From: DT-110 sp030148525
GTDB lineage: Bacteria; Bacteroidota; Bacteroidia; Chitinophagales; Saprospiraceae
NCBI GenBank assembly: GCA_965227445.1
Contig: OZ245751.1
Coordinates: 1,178,001 to 1,242,000 of the forward strand
Reading direction: 5' to 3'
Length of the DNA: 64,000 nucleotides
Of the stretch, positions 15,508 through 25,058 are shown piece after piece. The position numbers and the translations under genes are program-made. The notes under the pieces were generated by a model that was not told the DNA's origin, made no database searches, and saw only the letters and a list, made by a program, of their open reading frames with translations. Within the stretch, counting starts at the first letter, position 1. Each line of letters starts with the position of its first letter.

Positions 15508-18500
15508 ATGGACACGCCTAACCAAGTATTAAAAAAAATGCTGCCGTCAGTATGGCTTAGGAATTTTCTAGAAGCCAAGGATCTGAAGATGCCAAATGGG
15601 CAGCCTATTTATCGGTATAAGATATCTTCCTCGGAATATGCTTCATTACAGCAATCCTTAGCTAATTATGGTGAACATACTCCAAAATGGGATGCTTGCT
15701 TTGTGCTGTTCGCCTGTGAATGGTGGCGTCGAAATTACGAAGGAGGTCATTGGACGTGGGATCCAATTTTCAACGACATAGGGGGGGTAGATGATATCTA
15801 CCCGGCACGAAGAAACGAGATTGTTGAAAATGGATGCCAATTTTGGAAGAGACCTATTTATCGCACCAGGCAAAGTCAACGGTTTTTAGGAACAATCGTG
15901 GTAGAAAGCGGGATTCCAGCAAAACTTTTGGTTGATACCCACTATATCGCAGAGCTGATAAAACGTGCTTATAATGAGTTAGGTGCCATTTCTTCGATGG
16001 AAGAACAATACCTCGATTTCATTGAGGCCGAAGCCAAATATATTCGCGTTCCTACTACCCTTCAAAAAGACCCTTTTTACGCGCTGATTGGTGATGTGGT
16101 TCAATCTTTAGCGGATTTGCAGGTAAAACATTCGCTATCTGTTCAAGAAGAACCTGTGCGGTACTTGGATAAAATGGATTCCGATTGGCGGGATACCTTT
16201 CCAATCCGGGTAAACAGTGATACTGCAAAAGCATTTATTGATAATCTTTTATCGGACGTTGCCAAAACACCTCCCCCCGCCAGCTTCATAGCGCGTATAG
16301 ACTATACCTTGGAACGAATAGCTGGTGATTGGTTTTTCAAATCCTATTTATCCTTAACGAAAGGTATTCATAGGTTTGATCAAATGGGATTGACGGAGGA
16401 GGAATATGTATGTCTTTCCAATAAGTTGGAATTGTATTGCGCCAATGACCAGACTGAGTTTAAAGTTGGATATGTCTTTAAAATCCCCAAAAAGAAGTCA
16501 ATTAAAATAGACGAGCTTCCTGAGATGGGTCTTTGTAATAATGCCTTGCAGAAGCAGTATTGGACCCTGTTTTTAGTAGATCCTCAAAATGGAGAAACCT
16601 ACGACGTACCACTTAGTAATGTTGATCTATCGCTGGCTGGAGAACCTTTGGTATTTGCAATCCAAGATACTCGTTGGAGACTAATTGGCAGTGGGACCGT
16701 TCGAACCAAAGCGGAAGTAGTGCGAATACTGTTCAATGATGAGGGCCAAATTGATTGCCAGGAGTATCAAGAAGTTGGACAGTTACAAGAGGAAAAAAAA
16801 GTTATTGAAATTCATACTACCTGTTCGATTACTTTGGATAGTAATCAATTCCAGATTTCTCCTGGTTCGGAAGACCAGCTATTTCGTTATGAATTTCGAC
16901 CTGAAGATAATGCTCGTCGTTTTTACCTACTACCCAGATTGAATAAAAATCTCTTCATAGGAGTGCCCAAAGTATACCGAATCAATAGTGAATCTGGACG
17001 ATTCAGCCGGGTTCTATCTGGGTTAGAGTACTATAATAATGGAGAGTGGAAAGCCTTGGGTAATGAGACCTTTGGTCGTATTCGTATTCGACTGAAAGAG
17101 GGAGCAGAAACAAATTTTGTAAAAACTATTTCAGTCCTTCCGCCCGACTTTTCAATTCAATTTCAAACGGGGCAGGGGACTGGTTTGGATATTGTTTCGG
17201 ATGCAAATTTAACCGTACGCATTAAATCGGACATCCCGAGTAGCATACAGGAAAAAGGGAACAGTAACAAATCGGTTATCTTCGACACCACTAGATTTGG
17301 TGATGAAGAGTTGCCGGAAACTTGTCAATTGATTTTACAAAAACCAGGTCTTTATAAATCAGTTACGGTGACCGTACCGTTTCCCCGAAAGAAGTCTGCC
17401 TTCTATGATGCGGCGGATAATCGCATAGCTGAGAATGCCCACCTTTATGTCAACAATGTATTTGGAGCTCGATTGAGCCTTTCCAATCCATCAGATACCA
17501 TTCAGAAATACCGCTTGGTCTTTACGCTTCGAAACGCGCCCGAAGTATCTGTCAGACCATTAAGTCGGGTGATCAAATTAGAACCCCTACAACACCGATC
17601 CATACCTTTGATCACCTTCCAGCATCAATGGGATCGGCTCTTTTCTCTTACCGATAGTATTGATGCTTACGTAGAGTTGAGAGCAGAAAACCATCGAATC
17701 CGTGTGAGCCAATTCCCAAATATAAGACCTACAAGGATTGGAGAATATATTTCTATGGAGGGGGATTCACCGGAGAAAGAAATGAGCGTTTGTGTTCTTC
17801 GTCTTGATGTACCATTCAAAAAGGAAGAGATTACCGTTCTTCCGCATTCTCCAGAAAATAACGCCTGGGAATTTCCCAAGAAAAAGGGCGTATGGTTGGT
17901 TTTCCCTGCCTCAAATTCCCCCCAATCATTTCGACCGAGGGCCTTCAAGATTGATATGGAGGAAGAAGTGGTTAGCGAAGAGCAAGCATTCGACCAGATG
18001 TTTCAAACTTCAGTGTTGTCTCATCAAGACCGTAAAGATATGCTGGCATCTATATACCAGCAAATGGCCACCGATCTAGATCACCCCGACTGGAATAGAT
18101 TGATCTACTTATTTGATGCAACCAAACACCTCCCCTTATCCACCTTCGATAATTGGACCGCTTTGGAAGACTGCACGGATGCTCTTTTAGCTGGTTTTTT
18201 TATGTTTCGTGCCGAGATGATCGAGCGACTTACTGAAGAATACTCTATTGTTTGGCAAGAATATCCGATCAAAAATTGGGTTGCCACCTACAATCGCTTC
18301 GTTGATTTTGTACAAAAAAAATACGAAGACTTGACTGATGAAATCGTGAAGAACAAAATCGATTTGCTTGATGACTTTTTAGGACTTCACGCGCACGCGA
18401 CCATTCTGAAAAGGCAGACCAAACAAACATTAACAGAGGAAATCGTCAAGATCCTCATAGTTTATGAGCTTAATGGAAGAGAGGGTAGACCAGGGCTACG

Positions 18501-18810
18501 AGCCAGGCACCCACGTGATATTTGGCCGGACAAGTTTAATACCATTCTTGCCAAAAAAGCTTGGCGTTTACCGGATTATATAAAAAGAGTACTGCCCGAT
18601 CGGATTTCCGATTCTCAAAAGGGCATTGTGTATTTACCATTTATCCTCGCCGCTGCTGCAAATGGAATCGGTGGGGCAGAGATTCATCAAGATGATGTGG
18701 TCAACCGATTTAAATTGCAGGAAATGATCGATTTCGATGAAGTTTGGTTTGACTCCATTTACAATATGATACTGGGATACATCTGGAATAAAAAGCATGA
18801 AGAAACCTAA
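15508..18810 (+). CDS. DruH-like protein (Druantia type III candidate)
   Basis: 1100 aa from the ATG at 15508 (MDTPNQVLKKMLPSVWLRNF). I see no enzymatic motif. The N-terminal ~330 residues include an aromatic block (ACEWWRRNYEGGHWTWDP), the middle is beta-rich and reads like tandem immunoglobulin-type domains, and the C-terminal ~250 residues are helical. The call rests on size and context: a ~1100-aa protein without known domains directly before a ~2070-aa DUF1998 helicase is the druH-druE layout of Druantia type III. The stop is 3 bp before the next start, so the two genes are translationally linked. The gene is AT-rich compared with its upstream neighbour. An alternative is an unrelated accessory protein of a DISARM-like helicase. 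Confidence 0.6.
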   Translation: MDTPNQVLKKMLPSVWLRNFLEAKDLKMPNGQPIYRYKISSSEYASLQQSLANYGEHTPKWDACFVLFACEWWRRNYEGGHWTWDPIFNDIGGVDDIYPARRNEIVENGCQFWKRPIYRTRQSQRFLGTIVVESGIPAKLLVDTHYIAELIKRAYNELGAISSMEEQYLDFIEAEAKYIRVPTTLQKDPFYALIGDVVQSLADLQVKHSLSVQEEPVRYLDKMDSDWRDTFPIRVNSDTAKAFIDNLLSDVAKTPPPASFIARIDYTLERIAGDWFFKSYLSLTKGIHRFDQMGLTEEEYVCLSNKLELYCANDQTEFKVGYVFKIPKKKSIKIDELPEMGLCNNALQKQYWTLFLVDPQNGETYDVPLSNVDLSLAGEPLVFAIQDTRWRLIGSGTVRTKAEVVRILFNDEGQIDCQEYQEVGQLQEEKKVIEIHTTCSITLDSNQFQISPGSEDQLFRYEFRPEDNARRFYLLPRLNKNLFIGVPKVYRINSESGRFSRVLSGLEYYNNGEWKALGNETFGRIRIRLKEGAETNFVKTISVLPPDFSIQFQTGQGTGLDIVSDANLTVRIKSDIPSSIQEKGNSNKSVIFDTTRFGDEELPETCQLILQKPGLYKSVTVTVPFPRKKSAFYDAADNRIAENAHLYVNNVFGARLSLSNPSDTIQKYRLVFTLRNAPEVSVRPLSRVIKLEPLQHRSIPLITFQHQWDRLFSLTDSIDAYVELRAENHRIRVSQFPNIRPTRIGEYISMEGDSPEKEMSVCVLRLDVPFKKEEITVLPHSPENNAWEFPKKKGVWLVFPASNSPQSFRPRAFKIDMEEEVVSEEQAFDQMFQTSVLSHQDRKDMLASIYQQMATDLDHPDWNRLIYLFDATKHLPLSTFDNWTALEDCTDALLAGFFMFRAEMIERLTEEYSIVWQEYPIKNWVATYNRFVDFVQKKYEDLTDEIVKNKIDLLDDFLGLHAHATILKRQTKQTLTEEIVKILIVYELNGREGRPGLRARHPRDIWPDKFNTILAKKAWRLPDYIKRVLPDRISDSQKGIVYLPFILAAAANGIGGAEIHQDDVVNRFKLQEMIDFDEVWFDSIYNMILGYIWNKKHEET

Positions 18811-18813
18811 ATA

Positions 18814-21800
18814 ATGATGACTGAAAATAACAGCTATTTCTCATCCTTATACGACCAAATTAGTGATCGCTCCGTAGAAGGTACGCTTGGTGTCCTTAAA
18901 ATTAAATCGGATATATTGCGCAAACATCTACGGGATGAGTTAACGAACAATGCTCCTTTACTAGCTGATCCGGTATTTGAACCAACCTTTCCCTGGAAAG
19001 AAAGCCCGCAGACATTTGCGGATATCGCTGGCTCGCTATTGCGTCCATCTTTAGTAGATGCCATGGATCATCCACAGGAAATACGGGATGGCGATCGTAC
19101 TCTGGATTTGAGCGGACAAGTCTTGAAAAGGGATTGGCATCCGTATACCCACCAAATAAAATCCTGGAGCGCCCTACAAGAGGAGAAGGCTCGATCTATA
19201 ATCGTAACCAGTGGTACAGGCTCTGGGAAAACTGAGTGCTTCTTGGTACCTATCTTAAATGATCTGGTACAACAGTACGAAAGCTCGAAAAGGAAACTGG
19301 AAGGCGTACAAGCACTGTTTATTTACCCTTTAAATGCACTGATCAACAGTCAGAGGGAGCGACTGTTGGCCTGGACGAATCCGTATAAAGGAGATATTCG
19401 CTTTTGCCTGTACAATGGAAATCTTCCCCGAAATGGAAAAGCGCAAATGCGATCACATAAACCCCAAAATGAAATCCATAATCGAAAGGATCTCTGGGAA
19501 AGCCCACCACCGCTGTTGATCACCAACCCAACTATGTTGGAATATATGCTGCTGCGGGATATTGATAAACCCATATTGGACAAATCAAAAGGTAAACTTA
19601 AATACATCGTCCTGGACGAGGCTCATACCTACATCGGCTCTCAAGCTGCTGAGTTGGCCTTACTCATCCGGAGAACGCTCCAAGGATTTGGTGTGGAACC
19701 AAAAGACGTACGCTTTATTGCTACTTCGGCGACGATTGGTTCCGATGCAGAAGCTGAGGAGCGCTTAAAAAAATACCTTTCGGATATTGCGGGTATTCCA
19801 GTAGGTAGGATAGACGTCATTCCCGGCGAGCGAAATATTCCTGCATTGCCTTCTTTTGAAGAAGAGTCCCGGAAATCATTCCAGGAACTGAAATCCATGG
19901 CTGTTGAAGATCTGACGCTGGAATTACTTCGGCATCGGATGGCACGGGCCATACGCAATCAGTTTATTAACGGGGGCCATGTTCGTCCGAGGGCTTTGAG
20001 TGATTTGCATAAAGATCTAAAGAAGAAGTTTAATTCTTTAAATGAATCGCCTTCTCAGCTGTTGAAACACCTGGATATCTTGTCTACTCCGGGAGTTGAG
20101 ATAGATAATACGCCCTTCCTTCCCTTGCGAGGACATTATTTTCATCGGGTATTGCACAGTCTGTGGGCCTGTGTGGATGGGGAATGTCCTGCTAAAAGAG
20201 ACACTACGCTAGATCATAGTAAATGGAAATTCGGTAAGGTTTATTCCGAGCACCGGGTAAACTGCACCTGTGGCGCCCCGGTGTACGAATTAGTCTTTTG
20301 CAATGAATGTGGTTCAGAACATTTACTAGCGGAACGCGCATCAGGAGGAGACCTTTTGGTGCAGCATCTTGATAATGATGTGGATGAATATGAGTTTCAG
20401 CTAGAGATTTCGGAAGAAGATACGGATGCTACCGAAAAACCCCAATCTTTGGGGTTAGAAGTCTTGATTGCACCACAGAATAGTGAATCGGTTTCTACCT
20501 ATCGGATAGATCTAACAGGGAAGATTGGTGATGCAAAAGGACGAACCATTCCGGTACATTTAAATGACGAGGAGGCACTAGCCTGTTCAGTTTGTTCCTT
20601 TGGAGGTATAGGTCCCGTTTCTTCTTTTCGTCGGGTATTATTGGGTATGCCATTTATGTCCAGTAAAACCACTCCGGTTTTATTAAACCATGCGCCTGAT
20701 GGGAAAGAGGAACCTATGAGTCGACCAATGCGGGGACGATCACTCATTACCTTCACGGATAGTCGGCAGGGCACAGCTCGGGTGGCGGTAAAACTACAGC
20801 AGGATGCGGTATTGTCGAAGTTTAGAGCTTTGGTTTTTAGAGCCCTCATCCAACATGCTGATTCGGAAAAAGTAAATGATATAAAAGAAAAGATTAAGAG
20901 AATGGAAGGGCGCGATGACCCTTTGGTGGCAGATTTATTGCCTGATTACAAAAAACAACTTGATGCCCTTGAGTCCAAAGCCTTATCATGGAATGAGTTA
21001 ACCGATTATTTGAAGAAAATTCCAGATGTCTATGATTTTATGAAGGATTATTATCAAGAGTTAAATCCTGGATTATTTGGTGATAGCTCAGGTTTGACAA
21101 AAATGATCCGGGCCTTGATGATTAGTAATTTTAGTAGACGGCCGAAAAGAAGTAACTCATTGGAAACATTGGGACTAGTTGAAATAGACTACCAAGGACT
21201 CGATGGAGTACATAAAGTGCCTGATTTGTGGATTCGGATGGGATATAGCATCGACCAATGGAAAGCGTTTTTAAAAGCTTGTCTGGATTTTTATGTTCGG
21301 GATAGCATTTTTGTCAGCATTGATCGAGATTTATTGTTTTGGTTAGGGGCACGTTTTACTCCGAAGTTTCTATTGGCGCCTGATTCAACGGAGCAGCTCG
21401 ATTTTCAAAATAAAAGATGGCCTCAATATACAGGGCAATCCCGGCCGCCTCGTCTTGTTCGGTGGCTTATGCATTTGCTGAATACTGATCGTAAGAGTTT
21501 AAGCAATGAACAAACTGACATCATCAATGAACTGCTTAGACTAGCGTGGGTAGAATTAACCAATAACTCCAAGGTTCTTACTCCCATTAATGAAAATAGA
21601 TACCAACTTGACCTCGAAAAATTGATGTTCAAACAACCCAAAAGGCTTTGGCGATGCCCAGTTACTTCCAGTCTATTAGATGTGACTATTGCTGGATACA
21701 CACCTTATTTACCCGCAAATGCTCAACCGGGAACTTATAAATGTGCTCCGGTTGATGTTCCTGATTTTTCTGAGGTAGAAGATGCCATCTTGTACGGTGA

Positions 21801-24800
21801 AGAAACGGAAGTGAAAGAATGGTTGAAAAACGATTTGATAGTGAACAGTTTGCGCGCTACCGGGAACTGGACAGATCAATCGGATAGTATCGTTCAGGGT
21901 GGCACGTTTTACCGTGTTGCAGAACACTCCGCTCAGCAATCAGCTAAAAACTTACAGCGATATGAGCAGCAATTCAAACAAGGAAAAATCAATATTCTCA
22001 GTTGCTCCACTACCATGGAAATGGGGGTCGATATTGGTGGGTTAACTATTGTTGCAAACAATAATGTACCACCTCATCCGAGTAACTATCTGCAACGAGC
22101 CGGAAGGGCCGGACGTCGTAAAGAGCACCGAGCTCTGTCCATGACCATTTGCAAAAATAACCCGTTGGATCAATTGGTCTTTAAAGATCCTATGTGGCCA
22201 TTCAATACTCGATTAAAACAACCAAACATCACCCTGAGTAGTAGCCGGATCGTACAGCGGCATATAAATGCCTTCCTGTTTTCCTACTTCATTAAAGAGC
22301 AGTTGAATGGGTTTGACGTGAAATACAAGAATGCCTGGTTTTTTCAGCCGCTGGAAGGAGAGGATATATCCTACTGTGAGAAAATGAAAGCCTGGTTGAA
22401 AGAAAATCAAATACAGGAAAATATTGATGTTAAAAAATCAATAGAACAGATTCGTCAGGCCAGTATTCTGGAGAATGATAGTTTGACATCTATTTTGATG
22501 GAATGTGTAACTACCCTTGAAAAAATCCAGGAAAAATGGGTGGAAGAAAACGATTTCTTGGAAAAAGAACTTCTTGATGTGGAAAAGGTAAAAGACCGAG
22601 ACCCTTACAAAAGAAAGTTACAACACGAACTGCGTAGACACCAGAAAGAATATCTTATTTCTGAATTGGTCAAAGGAGGCTTTTTGCCAGGCTATGGCTT
22701 CCCTACCGATATTGCGACCTTCAATCCTTTTTCCAAGTTTGATTACCAGCAGAAACGCATTTCAGAGCAGGAAGGTCGGGAGGATAACCTGATGCGATAC
22801 AAGCATAAACCATCCCGGAATATTGCCTTTGCACTATCTGAATACGCACCGGGTGCCCAGGTGGTATTGGATGGTCGAGTCTATACATCGGAAGGTATAA
22901 CGCTAAATTGGCATATTCCCGACGAAGCCATGGTTCAGGAAAGTCAGAAATTCCTAACTGCGTGGCAGTGTAAAACCTGTGGACATATGGATGTATCTGG
23001 GGCCCAATTTACCGGGAAATGCACCAATCCTATCTGCGGGGCTGATATCCGCCAATCACAACAGCGAAGATTTATTATCCCAAACGGGTTTAGTGTTAGT
23101 TATTTCAGTGAGCCTTCAAATGATATTTCCAGTCAAGCCTATGTGCCCACCCCTGATCCCTGGATTTCGTCCCGATCGGAACTAAAACAATTGCCAAATG
23201 AATCCCTAGGTCACTACCGTAGTAGTGAGGAAGGGAAAATATTTTACCATAGTGCCGGAGAATACGGTACTGGATATGCTCTTTGTATGGTTTGCGGCAA
23301 AGCTAAATCAATGACTAGAAATGGGGAAATACCCAATAAGTTTTCCCAGCACGATCGCCTGACTGGCAGAGTAGATGCCGAAGATTCTAAGAAATGCCAT
23401 CCTCCCGAGAATGCCATTCAGTCGGGGGTGTATTTAGGATTCGAAGACACTACTGATATGTACGAGCTCTATCTCAAAGGTGAGGACAGTCATTATTTAG
23501 AAATCAACGAAGAGAATAGAGTGCTTTGCTGGTCGCTAGGCGTAGCTTTACGCCATGGGTTAGCGCGGTGCCTTGGTGTCAATTCGGAAGAAATTGGCGT
23601 TAAAGTACAGCAGGCCCGAATTCAGCAAACGAGTAAGCCGGTATTTAGCATTTGTCTCTTCGATACGAGCGGTGGTGGAGCCGGGTTCTCGTCTATGGCC
23701 CCTCAGTATTTAAAAGAGATGTTTGAAGCGGCCCGGGATTTTTTGAATTGCCAGTCCGATTGCGATAAAGCTTGCCAAAATTGTTTGTTACAGTTCGACA
23801 CCAAAAAGCAGGCATCTTATTTGGATCGTAAAGTAGCCCTGGATTTTCTGTCGGCAGATTTCATGCAGAAAATTGATTTACCGGAAGAGGGCAAACTACT
23901 CGGCCCGAATTCGCGCTATTGTACCGAGGGCATCCATAAAGAGATTGTTTTGGCTCATCGCAATTATGGAAAAGCAATAGCCTTTTTTGCATCGGAAAAG
24001 ATTGAGAACTGGGATATCCCCACTACACCCATTCGGCGACATCTTGTGAACCCGGATTTTGATACGATCCAATTGTACATACCCAAAGCTGCTTATGAGG
24101 CTTTCGATGATAACCTGAAGTTGAACATGCTAGGCTTGATGGGTATCTCTGATCGATTGCAGGTGCTGGTTATGGATCAGCCTCCGGGATTGAAAAAAGG
24201 CCAATTGTTGGCTATCCTCCGGGGCGATGATGGTACCCTAGCCTTTGCTTCCAACCAGGATGGGGTAAATGATCTTAATGAGCTTTGGGGTGATGCCGGT
24301 GATCACCTTTTGGTAAAAGCAGAAGGGTTTGATGTGGATATACAATCATCCATACTCTATACGAGAGATTTTCAGACTCAATCTCTGCAGAATGCAGATA
24401 AGATATCTTTCCGTAAAGAGTTGAATGGGGATGTATCAAAGTTTGGTAAACGATTTTGGCGGACTATACAGAAGCATTGCCCTGACCTGTTGGAAGGTGC
24501 TTTAAAACGGAAGGTAACCACTGTTACTTATTCGGATCGGTATCTAAACAGTCCGGAACCGCTAACCATGCTGCACAGCACTTTGCAGGCTATGCCCTTT
24601 GATTGTACGGAAGATGTCCGAATGGAAATTAGGGCATTGACCAATCAAAATAATAAGTATGTGCGATACCAAGACAGTATTCTTTCTAACTGGGGAGATG
24701 GCGAAGACCAGGCGAAGAAGCTGTTTATGAAAGCTTGGTTTAATCGCATTGCCCATTTCCCCAAGGTTCATATTTCCCTGGAGGAGCGTCGCAATGCCCT

Positions 24801-25029
24801 ACCGCATGCCAGGATACTTATTCTGGAATTTGAAGATGGTTCTCAATTGGAGCTATTCCCGGACCAAGGGTTTGGAGCCTGGACGATTACTGATCGTCGA
24901 TTGCGATTTCCTTTCGATGAAAACCTGGAATACCAGCTAGCCTGGATAGAAGATAATATGTCATCCATCCAGGTTAGAAACAGAGATGACCATGATATAC
25001 CCTCATTTGTAAAGCTTACAGAGGCTTGA
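18814..25029 (+). CDS. DruE-like giant DEAD/DEAH helicase with DUF1998
   Basis: 2071 aa. Motif I is TSGTGSGKTECF (~132-143), motif II LDEAHTYIG (~268), and motif III ATSATIG (~305). The second RecA domain lies far downstream at ~1060-1110 with STTMEMGVDIGGL and YLQRAGRAGRR, so about 700 residues are inserted between the two halves. Cys clusters at ~488-510 (CTCG...CNECG) and ~1385-1410 (CKTCG...CTNPICG) look like zinc ribbons. The DUF1998 region at ~1615-1690 has SGGGAGF and CDKACQNCLLQFD. The length and domain order match DruE of Druantia and the DrmA/DpdJ-type DUF1998 helicases. It probably acts on invading DNA with the preceding protein. The C-terminal ~380 residues are unassigned. Confidence 0.8.
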   Translation: MMTENNSYFSSLYDQISDRSVEGTLGVLKIKSDILRKHLRDELTNNAPLLADPVFEPTFPWKESPQTFADIAGSLLRPSLVDAMDHPQEIRDGDRTLDLSGQVLKRDWHPYTHQIKSWSALQEEKARSIIVTSGTGSGKTECFLVPILNDLVQQYESSKRKLEGVQALFIYPLNALINSQRERLLAWTNPYKGDIRFCLYNGNLPRNGKAQMRSHKPQNEIHNRKDLWESPPPLLITNPTMLEYMLLRDIDKPILDKSKGKLKYIVLDEAHTYIGSQAAELALLIRRTLQGFGVEPKDVRFIATSATIGSDAEAEERLKKYLSDIAGIPVGRIDVIPGERNIPALPSFEEESRKSFQELKSMAVEDLTLELLRHRMARAIRNQFINGGHVRPRALSDLHKDLKKKFNSLNESPSQLLKHLDILSTPGVEIDNTPFLPLRGHYFHRVLHSLWACVDGECPAKRDTTLDHSKWKFGKVYSEHRVNCTCGAPVYELVFCNECGSEHLLAERASGGDLLVQHLDNDVDEYEFQLEISEEDTDATEKPQSLGLEVLIAPQNSESVSTYRIDLTGKIGDAKGRTIPVHLNDEEALACSVCSFGGIGPVSSFRRVLLGMPFMSSKTTPVLLNHAPDGKEEPMSRPMRGRSLITFTDSRQGTARVAVKLQQDAVLSKFRALVFRALIQHADSEKVNDIKEKIKRMEGRDDPLVADLLPDYKKQLDALESKALSWNELTDYLKKIPDVYDFMKDYYQELNPGLFGDSSGLTKMIRALMISNFSRRPKRSNSLETLGLVEIDYQGLDGVHKVPDLWIRMGYSIDQWKAFLKACLDFYVRDSIFVSIDRDLLFWLGARFTPKFLLAPDSTEQLDFQNKRWPQYTGQSRPPRLVRWLMHLLNTDRKSLSNEQTDIINELLRLAWVELTNNSKVLTPINENRYQLDLEKLMFKQPKRLWRCPVTSSLLDVTIAGYTPYLPANAQPGTYKCAPVDVPDFSEVEDAILYGEETEVKEWLKNDLIVNSLRATGNWTDQSDSIVQGGTFYRVAEHSAQQSAKNLQRYEQQFKQGKINILSCSTTMEMGVDIGGLTIVANNNVPPHPSNYLQRAGRAGRRKEHRALSMTICKNNPLDQLVFKDPMWPFNTRLKQPNITLSSSRIVQRHINAFLFSYFIKEQLNGFDVKYKNAWFFQPLEGEDISYCEKMKAWLKENQIQENIDVKKSIEQIRQASILENDSLTSILMECVTTLEKIQEKWVEENDFLEKELLDVEKVKDRDPYKRKLQHELRRHQKEYLISELVKGGFLPGYGFPTDIATFNPFSKFDYQQKRISEQEGREDNLMRYKHKPSRNIAFALSEYAPGAQVVLDGRVYTSEGITLNWHIPDEAMVQESQKFLTAWQCKTCGHMDVSGAQFTGKCTNPICGADIRQSQQRRFIIPNGFSVSYFSEPSNDISSQAYVPTPDPWISSRSELKQLPNESLGHYRSSEEGKIFYHSAGEYGTGYALCMVCGKAKSMTRNGEIPNKFSQHDRLTGRVDAEDSKKCHPPENAIQSGVYLGFEDTTDMYELYLKGEDSHYLEINEENRVLCWSLGVALRHGLARCLGVNSEEIGVKVQQARIQQTSKPVFSICLFDTSGGGAGFSSMAPQYLKEMFEAARDFLNCQSDCDKACQNCLLQFDTKKQASYLDRKVALDFLSADFMQKIDLPEEGKLLGPNSRYCTEGIHKEIVLAHRNYGKAIAFFASEKIENWDIPTTPIRRHLVNPDFDTIQLYIPKAAYEAFDDNLKLNMLGLMGISDRLQVLVMDQPPGLKKGQLLAILRGDDGTLAFASNQDGVNDLNELWGDAGDHLLVKAEGFDVDIQSSILYTRDFQTQSLQNADKISFRKELNGDVSKFGKRFWRTIQKHCPDLLEGALKRKVTTVTYSDRYLNSPEPLTMLHSTLQAMPFDCTEDVRMEIRALTNQNNKYVRYQDSILSNWGDGEDQAKKLFMKAWFNRIAHFPKVHISLEERRNALPHARILILEFEDGSQLELFPDQGFGAWTITDRRLRFPFDENLEYQLAWIEDNMSSIQVRNRDDHDIPSFVKLTEA

Positions 25030-25058
25030 GATTAGTCGGTTAAAGTGAATAAGACAGT

